Positions 32,728 through 41,606 of a stretch of 42,562 nucleotides of DNA are shown one piece after another. Position 1 is the first letter of the stretch. Each line of letters begins with the position of its first letter. The DNA comes from an uncultured Porphyromonadaceae bacterium (lineage in GTDB: Bacteria; Bacteroidota; Bacteroidia; Bacteroidales; Muribaculaceae), in assembly GCA_947175205.1 (NCBI GenBank), contig CAMWLS010000017.1, positions 1-42,562 on the forward strand, given 5' to 3'. The translations under genes were made by a program, and so were the position numbers. The notes below the pieces were generated by a model, which was not told where the DNA came from, made no database searches, and saw only the letters and a program-made list of their open reading frames with translations.

Positions 32728-34209
32728 ATGGCAATAGAACTCAAAGGCCTTACCAAGCGTAAGGACAATTATTCCCAATGGTATAATGAACTGGTGGTAA
32801 AAGCTGATCTGGCGGAACAGTCCGCAGTACGCGGATGTATGGTTATCAAGCCATACGGATATGCCATCTGGGAAAAGATGCAGCAGACACTGGACCGCAT
32901 GTTTAAGGAAACCGGAGTGCAGAACGCTTATTTCCCCCTGCTGATACCCAAGTCTTTCTTATGCCGTGAGGCCGAGCACGTTGAGGGATTTGCCAAGGAA
33001 TGTGCCGTGGTGACTCATTACCGTCTTAAAAATGACCCTGAAGGAAACGGTGTCATTGTTGACCCTGATGCACGCCTGGAGGAAGAACTCATAATACGCC
33101 CCACATCAGAAACCATAATCTGGGGTACATATAAGAACTGGATTCACTCATACCGTGACCTGCCCGTGCTGTGTAACCAGTGGGCCAATGTCATGCGCTG
33201 GGAAATGCGTACGCGCATGTTCCTGCGTACCGCTGAATTCCTGTGGCAGGAGGGCCACTGCGCTCATGCTACAGCTGAGGAAAACGAGGCACGCACCGTT
33301 CAGATGATAAACCTGTACGCTGAATTTGCTGAGAAATATATGGCAGTACCCGTAATCAGAGGTGTCAAGAGCCCCAATGAGCGATTTGCCGGTGCTCTGA
33401 ACACTTATACCATAGAAGCCATGATGCAGGATGGAAAGGCTCTGCAGAGCGGTACTTCTCACAACCTGGGACAGAACTTTGCCAAGGCTTTTGATGTTAC
33501 CTTTGCCAATAAGGAAAATAAGCCTGAATATGTATGGGCAAACTCATGGGGTGTTTCCACACGCCTGATGGGCGCACTCATCATGACTCATTCTGATGAC
33601 AACGGTCTGGTGCTCCCGCCGCATCTGGCTCCCATTCAGGTGGTGATTATTCCCATTTACAAAAATGCAGAGCAGCTGGCAAAAATTACAGAGAGTGTAA
33701 TGCCCATAGTGGAAAGACTCACCCAGTTAGGTATAAGCGTTAAGTATGACAACGCGGAGAACAAGCGCCCCGGATTCAAGTTTGCTGACTACGAGCTCAA
33801 GGGCGTACCCGTGCGTCTGGCCATAGGCGCCCGTGACATAGAAAACGGCACTGTGGAGCTCATGCGCCGTGATACGCTGGAGAAAGAGACTCTGCCCCTG
33901 GCAGGAATAGCTGACCACATTAACACCCTTCTGGAGGACATTCAGCAGAATATTTACAACAAAGCCCTCCAGATGCGCCAGGAACGCACATATATCTGTG
34001 ATTCATATGATGAGTTCAAGGAGCGTATAGAAGACGGCGGTTTCTTCCTCTGCCACTGGGACGGTACCACTGAAACAGAAGAACGCATTAAAGAAGAGAC
34101 CAAGGCCACCATACGCTGTATACCGTTTGACGGCGATGAGACTCCGGGTGTCTGCATGGTTACCGGCAAACCCAGCAAACGCCGCGTAATCATTGCCCGC
34201 AGCTATTAA
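32728..34209 (+). CDS. proS: Prolyl-tRNA synthetase, archaeal/eukaryal-type (ProS type 3)
   Basis: ProS charges tRNA(Pro) with proline. The 493 residues match the shorter class without the bacterial editing insertion: class II motif 1 region at the start, [15 protein letters not shown] (motif 2 zone), the [21 protein letters not shown] segment cut here to [11 protein letters not shown], then an anticodon-binding domain and the C-terminal zinc-like domain with FFLCHWDG and the final IARSY. That C-terminal Tyr is the family mark. The gene has its own promoter and is followed at 30 bases by umuD, with no box between. Confidence 0.97.
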   Translation: MAIELKGLTKRKDNYSQWYNELVVKADLAEQSAVRGCMVIKPYGYAIWEKMQQTLDRMFKETGVQNAYFPLLIPKSFLCREAEHVEGFAKECAVVTHYRLKNDPEGNGVIVDPDARLEEELIIRPTSETIIWGTYKNWIHSYRDLPVLCNQWANVMRWEMRTRMFLRTAEFLWQEGHCAHATAEENEARTVQMINLYAEFAEKYMAVPVIRGVKSPNERFAGALNTYTIEAMMQDGKALQSGTSHNLGQNFAKAFDVTFANKENKPEYVWANSWGVSTRLMGALIMTHSDDNGLVLPPHLAPIQVVIIPIYKNAEQLAKITESVMPIVERLTQLGISVKYDNAENKRPGFKFADYELKGVPVRLAIGARDIENGTVELMRRDTLEKETLPLAGIADHINTLLEDIQQNIYNKALQMRQERTYICDSYDEFKERIEDGGFFLCHWDGTTETEERIKEETKATIRCIPFDGDETPGVCMVTGKPSKRRVIIARSY

Positions 34210-34239
34210 TAAGACGCGCAAGCAGCACAGTACTGAAAC

Positions 34240-34686
34240 ATGGCAAATACCACACTGGACATATTTTTCCCGGACCTGAGTACCTCCCAGCCTTTACCCT
34301 ATGCTGACTCCGGAATTCAGGCCGGCTTCCCGTCACCGGCTCAGGACTATATCACGGAGAGCATAGATCTCAACCGTGAGATAGTCCGTCATCCGGCGGC
34401 TACTTTCTATGGCCGTGTGGCAGGTGATTCCATGATTGAGGAAGGTATTGAGCCCGGAGATATTGTGGTGATTGACCGCTCTCTTGAGCCTTCTGACGGA
34501 GACCTGACCGTGTGCTGTCTTGACGGTGAATTTACACTGAAACGTATTTCACTGCGCGCCGGTAATGTATGGCTGATACCTTCTAATGAAACCTTTGACC
34601 CTATCTTGGTTACTCCGGACAGCCGTTTTGAAATCTGGGGTGTAGTGACACATACCATCAGAAATAACCGCCGGCCCCGCCACTGA
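34240..34686 (+). CDS. umuD: UmuD-like S24 self-cleaving protein
   Basis: UmuD becomes active for translesion synthesis after RecA-stimulated self-cleavage. The 148 residues show the cleavage site Ala28-Gly29 (QAGFPSP), the catalytic Ser64 (GDSM) and Lys101 (FTLKR), exactly 37 residues apart as in E. coli UmuD. The start is ATG 34240, 30 bases after proS. umuC follows after 33 bases. No LexA box was recognised by eye, and no separate TAnnTTTG promoter is seen before the gene. Confidence 0.95.
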   Translation: MANTTLDIFFPDLSTSQPLPYADSGIQAGFPSPAQDYITESIDLNREIVRHPAATFYGRVAGDSMIEEGIEPGDIVVIDRSLEPSDGDLTVCCLDGEFTLKRISLRAGNVWLIPSNETFDPILVTPDSRFEIWGVVTHTIRNNRRPRH

Positions 34687-34719
34687 AAGCGGTGCTGTTT
34701 GCTCAGACCCTCCTCCAGC

Positions 34720-35982
34720 ATGTACGGGCTTGTTGACTGCAATAACTTTTTTGTTTCCTGTGAGCGGATTTTCAACCCCTCTCTCAGGAACAGACCCGTG
34801 GTGGTTCTGAGTAATAATGACGGCTGTGCCGTGGCTCTGAGTAATGAAGCCAAGGCTCTGGGAATAAAACGCGGAAACCCGTTCTTTGAGATACGAAGTC
34901 TGTGTGAGGCCAACAATGTGGCTGTATTCTCCGGCAATCACCGCCTTTATGGTGACATATCCTCCCGTGTCATGGCCACCATATCAGAGCTTGTACCTGA
35001 AATTGAAGTGTACTCCGTGGATGAGGCATTCCTGAATTTAAACGGCATAGGACCTGATGAGCTACCCGGCTTTAACCGTGAACTGGTAAGGAGGATACGC
35101 CGTAACGTGGGAGTTCCCGTCTCACTGGGCGTGGCGCACACAAAGACCCTGGCAAAAATAGGGGCGCGTTTTGCAAAAAAATTTCCCGGATACAGGAGCG
35201 TATGTGCCGTGGACACGGAGCAAAAACGCCGTAAGGCCCTAAGTCTCACCCCGGTGGGTGACGTCTGGGGAGTGGGAAGGCGCCTTAACCGCCGTTTTGC
35301 ACAGGTGGGTATAGATACCGCTCTTGACTTGGCTGACAGACCGTCCACGGATATTGAGCGCCTGCTGAATGTAACAGGTCAGCGCACATGGCGCGAGCTT
35401 AACGGGGAAGCCTGTATAAGCATGGAATACACAGAGAAGACCAAGAAACAGCTCTGCTGCTCCCGCTCATTTGGAGAAATGACCACTGACATAGAGCGCC
35501 TCTCTGAGGCTATAGCCGCATTCAGCAGTATACTGGGGCGTAAGTTGCGAGAACAGAAAATATGTGCTGTCTCTCTAAGCGTATTTCTTCATACAAACGC
35601 TTTCCGTCAGGACTTGCAGCAATATTTTAACAGCGCAGCTTACTCTCTGGATGAGCCCACTTCAGACACCATGCGTATCACGGAAGCCGCAGTGTCCGCT
35701 CTCAGGCGCGTTTACCGCAGAGAGTACTACTATAAGAAAGCCGGAATACTGATAACTGAGACTGTACCTGAATCAAACATCCAGCAGTCACTGTTCTCAA
35801 CACCGGCTGATCGCGAGCGGCGACGCAAGCTCATGAGCGTGGTGGACTTTATTAATGCCGGCTCTTGTGCCAGAGACACAGTTCATGTGGCCCGCTATAC
35901 TCCGGTGACATCCTGCATGAGACAGGAACACATATCACGCAACTACTCTACCCAACTCAAAGATATAATTCAAATCTATTAA
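34720..35982 (+). CDS. umuC: UmuC-like Y-family DNA polymerase (Pol V subunit)
   Basis: UmuC is the catalytic subunit of error-prone Pol V. The 420 residues open MYGLVDCNNFFVSCERIF (palm acidic residue and steric gate region), contain the VYSVDEAFLNL motif with the catalytic Asp-Glu, the SLGVAHTKTLAKI finger region and a C-terminal little-finger domain. I use ATG 34720; a TTG at 34699 would add seven residues without family support. An HU-type gene follows after 10 bases. A third member, RecA, is not in this window. Confidence 0.95.
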   Translation: MYGLVDCNNFFVSCERIFNPSLRNRPVVVLSNNDGCAVALSNEAKALGIKRGNPFFEIRSLCEANNVAVFSGNHRLYGDISSRVMATISELVPEIEVYSVDEAFLNLNGIGPDELPGFNRELVRRIRRNVGVPVSLGVAHTKTLAKIGARFAKKFPGYRSVCAVDTEQKRRKALSLTPVGDVWGVGRRLNRRFAQVGIDTALDLADRPSTDIERLLNVTGQRTWRELNGEACISMEYTEKTKKQLCCSRSFGEMTTDIERLSEAIAAFSSILGRKLREQKICAVSLSVFLHTNAFRQDLQQYFNSAAYSLDEPTSDTMRITEAAVSALRRVYRREYYYKKAGILITETVPESNIQQSLFSTPADRERRRKLMSVVDFINAGSCARDTVHVARYTPVTSCMRQEHISRNYSTQLKDIIQIY

Positions 35983-35992
35983 ACAGCATATA

Positions 35993-36277
35993 ATGGATAA
36001 CAAGCAGTTCATATCACGTCTGAGCAAGCGTCTGGGACGTCCGCAGTGCGAAGCCTCCGCTCTTGTGGATGCTCTTGCGCTAATTTTGCGGGAGCGATGC
36101 AGTACGCTTGAAACTGTGGCCGTTCCTTCCTTCGGAAACTTCACACCGGTAAAGACTGATGAATATGTACAGGTGGATTCCGTTTCAGGCGTTTCCATGC
36201 TGTATCCGCCCAAGATTTCCGTTTCCTTTGTTCCCGCCACCAGGCTAAGAAAAGCACTTGCCGATGAAAGAAAATAA
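35993..36277 (+). CDS. HU-family DNA-binding protein (divergent, small)
   Basis: The 94-residue protein has the HU layout: a helical N-terminal part (KQFISRLSKRLGR to RERC), the turn VPSFGNFTPVK, a beta arm region and the C-terminal helix (ATRLRKALADERK). It differs from canonical HU in the arm (DSVSGVSMLYPPKISVSF). It would bind DNA without sequence preference, probably as a dimer, perhaps with the next gene's HU domain. The next gene starts within its last 14 bases, so the two are translationally coupled. Confidence 0.85.
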   Translation: MDNKQFISRLSKRLGRPQCEASALVDALALILRERCSTLETVAVPSFGNFTPVKTDEYVQVDSVSGVSMLYPPKISVSFVPATRLRKALADERK

Positions 36278-37403
36278 CGCTCCTCAGGCACGCACTGTGG
36301 TTCTGTCTGAGTTAATAGAAGAACTGTGCCGTCTCACAGATACTGACTCAGCCACAGCAAAGGCTTTTACTCTGGATTTCTTCACCACCATAGAAGAAGC
36401 CCTGGCTGCAGGTGAGAAAGTGATAATCAAAGGTATAGGCCGTTTCTCTTATGAAGGCGGAAATGTAGTGTTTACCCCTGACAACACTCTGGCAGAAGCG
36501 GTTAATGAGCCTTTCAGCATGTTTGAACCGGTGGAATTAGCCCCCGGCGGAGCGCTTGAGCTCAATGAAGAGGATTCAGATTACCCGGGTAATGATGAAA
36601 TCAGTGTTTCTGAATCCATAGTAGGGCAGGCGCCTCAGGGAAAGTGGATGGATGAGTTCCAGCCGGAGACGGAATATCATGAATCTGAAGAAGAACAACC
36701 AGGTTCTGAGCCGTCAGAGGATGACAGCAATGATAAAGTTATGGAAACTGTTGTTACTGACCAGGAGGAAACTTCAGCACTCACATCAAAGAATGTAGTG
36801 GTAGACTCACAGCCTGCCCCTGAATACCCTGCCGCGGTTGCCACAGAGCCTGCTGCTTCACCGGCCGCAGAAACGCCCGCCGTACAGGCTGGAGAACCTT
36901 CTAAAACGCATACAGCATCAAAGGGGCTCACTTCAGGCGAGCCCATGCTGGTGGAGCGTATTCATATAAAGGAAGTACACCGCGGGCTTAACAAATCCAG
37001 CGCATGTCTTATGGCCATACTCATGTTTATAGCCGGATGGGTGGCCTGTATTTTCATCCAGCCCATTCTGGCAAACCTCTATAACAGCTATACATACAGC
37101 CCGCTGCCTGAGTCAAAACTCATGACTGAGACGACCAAGGTTAAAGAGCAGACTGATACGCCCACAGCGCTTGCCAAACCGGAAGCTCACGCTGAGCCTG
37201 CACTCAAACAGACTGCCGCCCCTACGGAGGTTTATGATACAGTGACAGCCAAAAGATACCTTACCACTATTGCAAGAGACCATTACGGCTCCCGTGACAA
37301 GTGGGTTATAATTTACGAGGCAAACAAGGATGTTATTACCAATCCTGATGTCATTGCACCGGGAACAATAGTGCGCGTTCCGCCGTTGGATACAGTGAGA
37401 TAA
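36264..37403 (+). CDS. HU-domain protein with acidic linker, transmembrane helix and LysM-like domain
   Basis: The 379-residue protein (ATG 36264) has, in order: an HU-like domain (residues ~10-90, with IIKGIGRFSYEGG and a shortened arm); a long acidic, Pro/Ala-rich linker (~95-235, with ESEEEQPGSEPSEDDSND); a single transmembrane helix (~247-272, CLMAILMFIAGWVACIF); a short linker and a LysM-like domain (~328-376, YLTTIARDHYGS to APGTIVRVPP). By charge the HU domain would be cytosolic and the LysM domain periplasmic, touching peptidoglycan. A TTG at 36258 would add two residues. Related HU-SPOR fusions are known in Bacteroidetes; a LysM version is less familiar to me. Confidence 0.88.
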   Translation: MKENNAPQARTVVLSELIEELCRLTDTDSATAKAFTLDFFTTIEEALAAGEKVIIKGIGRFSYEGGNVVFTPDNTLAEAVNEPFSMFEPVELAPGGALELNEEDSDYPGNDEISVSESIVGQAPQGKWMDEFQPETEYHESEEEQPGSEPSEDDSNDKVMETVVTDQEETSALTSKNVVVDSQPAPEYPAAVATEPAASPAAETPAVQAGEPSKTHTASKGLTSGEPMLVERIHIKEVHRGLNKSSACLMAILMFIAGWVACIFIQPILANLYNSYTYSPLPESKLMTETTKVKEQTDTPTALAKPEAHAEPALKQTAAPTEVYDTVTAKRYLTTIARDHYGSRDKWVIIYEANKDVITNPDVIAPGTIVRVPPLDTVR

Positions 37404-37404
37404 A

Positions 37405-37437
37405 TTTGTAAGCGGATTAATTTTTTTGCTATCTTTG
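37405..37437 (+). promoter_or_regulatory. Promoter of the DUF4290-rimM-ompA-uvrB unit
   Basis: TTTG at 37405-37408, 21 bases, then TATCTTTG at 37430-37437. The mRNA would start near 37443, which supports the ATG at 37462 for DUF4290. Confidence 0.65.
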
Positions 37438-37461
37438 AAGATTCACAGAACCGAAAAAAAT

Positions 37462-38046
37462 ATGCTGACATATAATACCCATCTTAAAAGTCTTATAATG
37501 CCTGAATACGGGCGCAACATCCACAAAATGGTGGAGCACTGCATAGGCATTGAAGACCGTGAGGAGCGCACGCGATGCGCCAATACTATAATTGAGTCCA
37601 TGCTTGCTCTCTTCCCTACGCAACAGAAGCAGGAAGAGTACAAACGCAAGCTTTGGGATCATCTGGCCATCATGAGTGACTTCCGGCTGGACGTTGACCT
37701 GCCTTTTGAACTTCCGCATGCAGAAGAACGCCAGACCGCTCCGGATCCCGTACCATATCATAGCGGAGCCAAAGGCTACAGAATATACGGTGACACACTG
37801 CTCCGTATGGTCAAGAACGCAGCCTCAATGGAAGAGTCACAGGAACGTGATGCTCTCATTATGCTTCTGGCTAACCAGATGAAAAAAAATATGCTGGCTG
37901 TAAATCCTGAGGGAGTTCCTGACCGCCGCATTTTTAAGGACCTGTATGAAATTACAGACGGTGCCATACGTCTTAATCCGGATGATGTATCTCTCTTTGA
38001 ATTCAAAGAAGCTGAGGTCCCCGGGAAGAAGAAAAAGAAAAAATGA
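37462..38046 (+). CDS. DUF4290 protein
   Basis: The 194-residue cytosolic protein starts MLTYNTHLKSLIMPEYGRN, a pattern I associate with DUF4290, conserved in Bacteroidetes and of unknown function. It is largely helical and ends with six lysines (GKKKKKK) that overlap the rimM start by four bases. A longer frame from 37426 is excluded by the -7 element at 37430-37437. In Bacteroides genomes I recall murA next to this gene; here rimM follows directly. Confidence 0.85.
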   Translation: MLTYNTHLKSLIMPEYGRNIHKMVEHCIGIEDREERTRCANTIIESMLALFPTQQKQEEYKRKLWDHLAIMSDFRLDVDLPFELPHAEERQTAPDPVPYHSGAKGYRIYGDTLLRMVKNAASMEESQERDALIMLLANQMKKNMLAVNPEGVPDRRIFKDLYEITDGAIRLNPDDVSLFEFKEAEVPGKKKKKK

Positions 38047-38600
38047 TTAAAGACAGCGAGATTTTAGAAATAGGCCGCGTCCTGAAGCCTCACGGAGTAT
38101 GCGGTGAGATGGTGGTGGTTCTTGACTGTCTGCCCCTGTCTGATATTGCCCCGGATGACTTGCTTTCAGAGCTCAGGTGTTTAATATTTGATGTTGACGG
38201 TATAAAGGTGCCTTTCTTCATCTCTGAAGTAAGACCTCGCGGTACTGAAAGCGTGCTTATTACACTGGAAGATGTAAACAGTGACCTGGACGCTGCATTT
38301 TTCAAGGGTAAGGAACTGTATGCTCTCCGGACTGATCTCAATAAGCATGGCGTTGAAACAGATGAGGACGGGAATTTTGCTGATTCTTTCATAGGCTTCA
38401 CACTTGTAGATGCGGATAACGGAAAAACTATAGGAAACATCTCAGACATAGACTGCAGTACGGAAAACTATCTGTTCATAGTCAGCACTGATGACAGAGA
38501 AATCATGGTGCCGGTGGCTGATGAATTAGTGACCGGCTATGATATGGAGAAACGTAACATAAGCATGCATCTCCCTGAGGGTCTCACTGAATTAAACTGA
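38043..38600 (+). CDS. rimM: Ribosome maturation factor RimM
   Basis: RimM binds the 30S head (S19) and assists 16S rRNA maturation. The 185 residues show the N-terminal RimM fold (EILEIGRVLKPHGVCGEM) and a C-terminal PRC barrel (FADSFIGFTLVD, then ENYLFIVSTDDREIMVPV). The start overlaps the DUF4290 stop by four bases (ATGA), so they are coupled. The next gene starts three bases after the stop. Confidence 0.95.
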   Translation: MIKDSEILEIGRVLKPHGVCGEMVVVLDCLPLSDIAPDDLLSELRCLIFDVDGIKVPFFISEVRPRGTESVLITLEDVNSDLDAAFFKGKELYALRTDLNKHGVETDEDGNFADSFIGFTLVDADNGKTIGNISDIDCSTENYLFIVSTDDREIMVPVADELVTGYDMEKRNISMHLPEGLTELN

Positions 38601-38603
38601 GAA

Positions 38604-38900
38604 ATGGAATACGACGAGGATAAAGCAGCCGCTCTGATGCTTCAGAAGCTAAAAAAGAGCGCAGAAGATAACAGATACAGTACAGATGACATGCTGGAAA
38701 TAATTGATGCCATCTATGACTACTATGAAGACCACGGCAATCTGGAAGTGGAGATGGATGCCGAGGACAGCGATGATGATATAGAAGATCTCATCAACTC
38801 CGTGGCCCGAACTCTGGTTAAGCCGGGCAGGCCATACTCACGCAATGACATTGCTCAAGCCGTGAGAGAAGAAATTAAGTATGAACTTTCATTAATATGA
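38604..38900 (+). CDS. Small acidic conserved protein, function unknown
   Basis: A 98-residue protein starting MEYDEDKAAALMLQKLKK. Its middle is very acidic (VEMDAEDSDDDIEDL) and the rest helical, ending in KYELSLI. It has no signal or membrane helix. It sits tightly between rimM and the OmpA-like gene in the same operon, which supports it being real. I do not recognise a named family. Confidence 0.8.
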   Translation: MEYDEDKAAALMLQKLKKSAEDNRYSTDDMLEIIDAIYDYYEDHGNLEVEMDAEDSDDDIEDLINSVARTLVKPGRPYSRNDIAQAVREEIKYELSLI

Positions 38901-38904
38901 TTCC

Positions 38905-39504
38905 GTGATTAAAAGACTTTTATTTATAATCCTTTGTCTGATGCCTTTTTCAGGCGTCAACTTACCGGCTTCTGAACCGGACCCGTATGAAATGAGCATA
39001 GATGACAATCTGAGCTATCCCCAGGTTCCGTCCAAAGCCTCTGCAGGGATAAAGGAACACATGAGCCGCCTGGCTGCCAGACTTAAACAGAAGGGCCTGC
39101 CCTCAACAAGTTATCGCGGCGGTCAGGTTATTCAGGTAGTAATACCGTGCAGTCTTCTGTTTGCCCCTAATGAAGACAAGCTCATGCCCGGAGCGTCTAA
39201 ACTGCTGCAGCCACTTGTGGAGGTTGCAGGACAGGAAGCGCTGTATAAAATTGTTCTGAGTGTACACGCTGACGATACTGGCGATGATGTGTATGCTAAT
39301 GACCTCACAGAACGCAGAGCAGTGGCGGTTGATGACTTTTTTAATGAAACGCTGGGGGATGAGTGTTGTGTGATAGTACCTTACGGCATGGGGAAAGCGG
39401 ACGCCATTACGGATAATTCAAGTATAGCTAACCGCGCCCGTAACCGCCGACTGGAAGTATTCATTATCCCGGAGACAGCACTTATAGAAGCGGCTAAGAA
39501 CTAA
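38905..39504 (+). CDS. OmpA-like cell-envelope protein
   Basis: The 199-residue protein starts from GTG 38905, since this start gives a full signal peptide (MIKRLLFIILCLMPFSG). After a variable part, residues ~75-190 form an OmpA-C-like peptidoglycan-binding domain, with LLFAPNEDKLMPGASKLL, LTERRAVAVDDFF and the closing NRARNRRLEVFI typical of the fold. It would bind peptidoglycan in the periplasm. uvrB starts two bases after the stop. Confidence 0.83.
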   Translation: MIKRLLFIILCLMPFSGVNLPASEPDPYEMSIDDNLSYPQVPSKASAGIKEHMSRLAARLKQKGLPSTSYRGGQVIQVVIPCSLLFAPNEDKLMPGASKLLQPLVEVAGQEALYKIVLSVHADDTGDDVYANDLTERRAVAVDDFFNETLGDECCVIVPYGMGKADAITDNSSIANRARNRRLEVFIIPETALIEAAKN

Positions 39505-39506
39505 TT

Positions 39507-41606
39507 ATGGACTTCAGGCTTCACTCAGAATATAAACCCACCGGAGACCAGCCGGAAGCAATCAGACAGCTTTCAGCAGGCATCCGGGAAGGTGTTGACG
39601 CCCAGACACTTCTGGGTGTGACAGGTTCCGGAAAAACCTTTACCATGGCTAATGTCATTCAGGAGGTGAAGAAACCCACTCTGATACTGAGCCATAATAA
39701 GACTCTGGCAGCGCAGCTTTACGGGGAGTTCAAACAATTTTTCCCTGAAAATTCCGTACAATATTTTGTTTCCTATTATGATTATTATCAGCCGGAAGCC
39801 TATATCCCGTCTGCGGACAAGTATATAGAGAAGGACCTGATGATTAATGAACAGATTGACCGTCTGCGCCTTGCCACCACGTCTGCGCTGCTTTCCGGCA
39901 GACGCGATATTATTGTGGTATCATCCGTCTCATGCCTGTATGGTATTGGTAATCCTGAGGAATTCAACGCTAATGTTGTGCGCGTACAGACAGGCATGAA
40001 AACCACAAGAAATGCATTTCTCCGCTCTCTTGTGGGTGCTTTATACTCCCGTAACGAGACTGCTCCGGCCCGCGGTACCTTCCGAGTAAAAGGTGATACG
40101 GTGGACATAAGTCTTGCTTATGAAGAAATAGTGTTACGCATTACTTTTTGGGGAGATGAGATAGAAGGTATTGAGACCATGACTCCTGAAGGGGTGTTTC
40201 TGGGAAGTTTTGAGAGCTTTAATATTTATCCGGCTAACATATTTGTAACCTCTCCCGCAAGACAGAAGACAGCTATTGAGCAAATTCAGCTTGACCTTGG
40301 GCAGCGTCTTGACCAGTTCAACAATGAGGCAAGGGAGCTTGAGGCAAAGCGCCTGTATGAGAGAGTAACATATGATGTGGAAATGATAAAGGAGCTTGGG
40401 TACTGCTCAGGAATAGAAAACTACTCGCGCTATTTTGATGGCAGGCAACCGGGTGAGCGGCCATTCTGTCTTCTGGATTATTTCCCTAAGGATTTCCTCA
40501 CCATTATAGATGAGAGCCACGTGACAGTTCCTCAGATACGTGCCATGTATGGCGGAGACCTGTCACGAAAGCAGAATCTGGTGGAATATGGATTCCGTCT
40601 GCCGGCAGCACTTGATAACCGCCCGCTGCAGTTTGAAGAATTTGAGGCACTGACTCCCCAGGTACTTTATGTGAGCGCAACTCCGGCTGACTATGAGCTT
40701 AAGCGTAGTGAGGGTGTTGTGGTGGAACAGATTATTAGACCCACCGGTCTGCTGGACCCGGTGATAAAGGTCATGCCCTCTGCAAATCAGGTAGACCACC
40801 TGCTGGAACAAATACAGCAACGTGTAGAACGTGATGAGCGCGTACTGGTAACAACGCTTACCAAGCGTATGGCTGAGGAGCTTAATGATTACTTCCTTAA
40901 ACTGAATGTCAAGACTGCTTATATTCATTCAGATGTGGATACTCTGGACCGTATTCAGATACTGGATGACCTGCGCGCCGGAGTTTACGATGTCCTTATA
41001 GGTGTAAACCTTCTGCGTGAGGGTCTGGACCTTCCGGAAGTGTCACTTGTAGCCATTCTTGATGCTGATAAGGAAGGCTTCCTCCGCAGTCACCGTTCAC
41101 TGACACAGACAGTAGGTCGCGCGGCACGTAATCTTAACGGAATGGTCATTATGTATGCTGATAAGATTACTGACTCCATGCGCCAGACCATTGAGGAGAC
41201 AGACCGTCGCCGTACCATGCAGCTGAAATATAATGAAGAGCACGGTATCACACCGGCAGCCATCATTAAAGCTCGCAAGGCCATAATTGGTCACGAAGAT
41301 GAAACAGAGGTGACAGTCACGTCAAAGCCGGCAAAGCAGCTTAATGCTAAAGAGAAGCGCGCACGCGCTGAACGTAACGCTAAAACAAAAGTTAAAGAAT
41401 ATACGGCCATTGAGGAATTCAATCCCACAATAGCTGCAGACCCTGTTACAGAGTACATGAATAAGGAAGAACTCCAGCGGTTCATCAATGTTCTGCGCTC
41501 AGATATGCTTAAGGCAGCAAAAGACATGGAATTTATGGAGGCCGCCCGTCTGCGTGACCAGATTATTAAACTGGAAATGAAACTTGAAAAACTCAGCAAA
41601 GAGTAA
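39507..41606 (+). CDS. uvrB: Excinuclease ABC subunit B
   Basis: UvrB verifies DNA damage and recruits UvrC in nucleotide excision repair. The 699 residues contain Walker A GVTGSGKTFTM near residue 40, the beta-hairpin region YYDYYQPEAYIPSADKYIEK that grips DNA, the helicase motifs including DESHVTVPQ, TVGRAARN in motif VI, and the C-terminal UVR motif (AAKDMEFMEAARLRDQIIKL) that binds UvrC. Start at ATG 39507. The ygiQ gene's ATG shares one base with its stop codon. Confidence 0.98.
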   Translation: MDFRLHSEYKPTGDQPEAIRQLSAGIREGVDAQTLLGVTGSGKTFTMANVIQEVKKPTLILSHNKTLAAQLYGEFKQFFPENSVQYFVSYYDYYQPEAYIPSADKYIEKDLMINEQIDRLRLATTSALLSGRRDIIVVSSVSCLYGIGNPEEFNANVVRVQTGMKTTRNAFLRSLVGALYSRNETAPARGTFRVKGDTVDISLAYEEIVLRITFWGDEIEGIETMTPEGVFLGSFESFNIYPANIFVTSPARQKTAIEQIQLDLGQRLDQFNNEARELEAKRLYERVTYDVEMIKELGYCSGIENYSRYFDGRQPGERPFCLLDYFPKDFLTIIDESHVTVPQIRAMYGGDLSRKQNLVEYGFRLPAALDNRPLQFEEFEALTPQVLYVSATPADYELKRSEGVVVEQIIRPTGLLDPVIKVMPSANQVDHLLEQIQQRVERDERVLVTTLTKRMAEELNDYFLKLNVKTAYIHSDVDTLDRIQILDDLRAGVYDVLIGVNLLREGLDLPEVSLVAILDADKEGFLRSHRSLTQTVGRAARNLNGMVIMYADKITDSMRQTIEETDRRRTMQLKYNEEHGITPAAIIKARKAIIGHEDETEVTVTSKPAKQLNAKEKRARAERNAKTKVKEYTAIEEFNPTIAADPVTEYMNKEELQRFINVLRSDMLKAAKDMEFMEAARLRDQIIKLEMKLEKLSKE

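Noticed and set aside
36677-36946. Reading frame of 89 residues on the minus strand inside the HU-LysM gene
   Set aside because: It mirrors the low-complexity acidic/Pro/Ala linker of a well-supported gene and has no promoter of its own.
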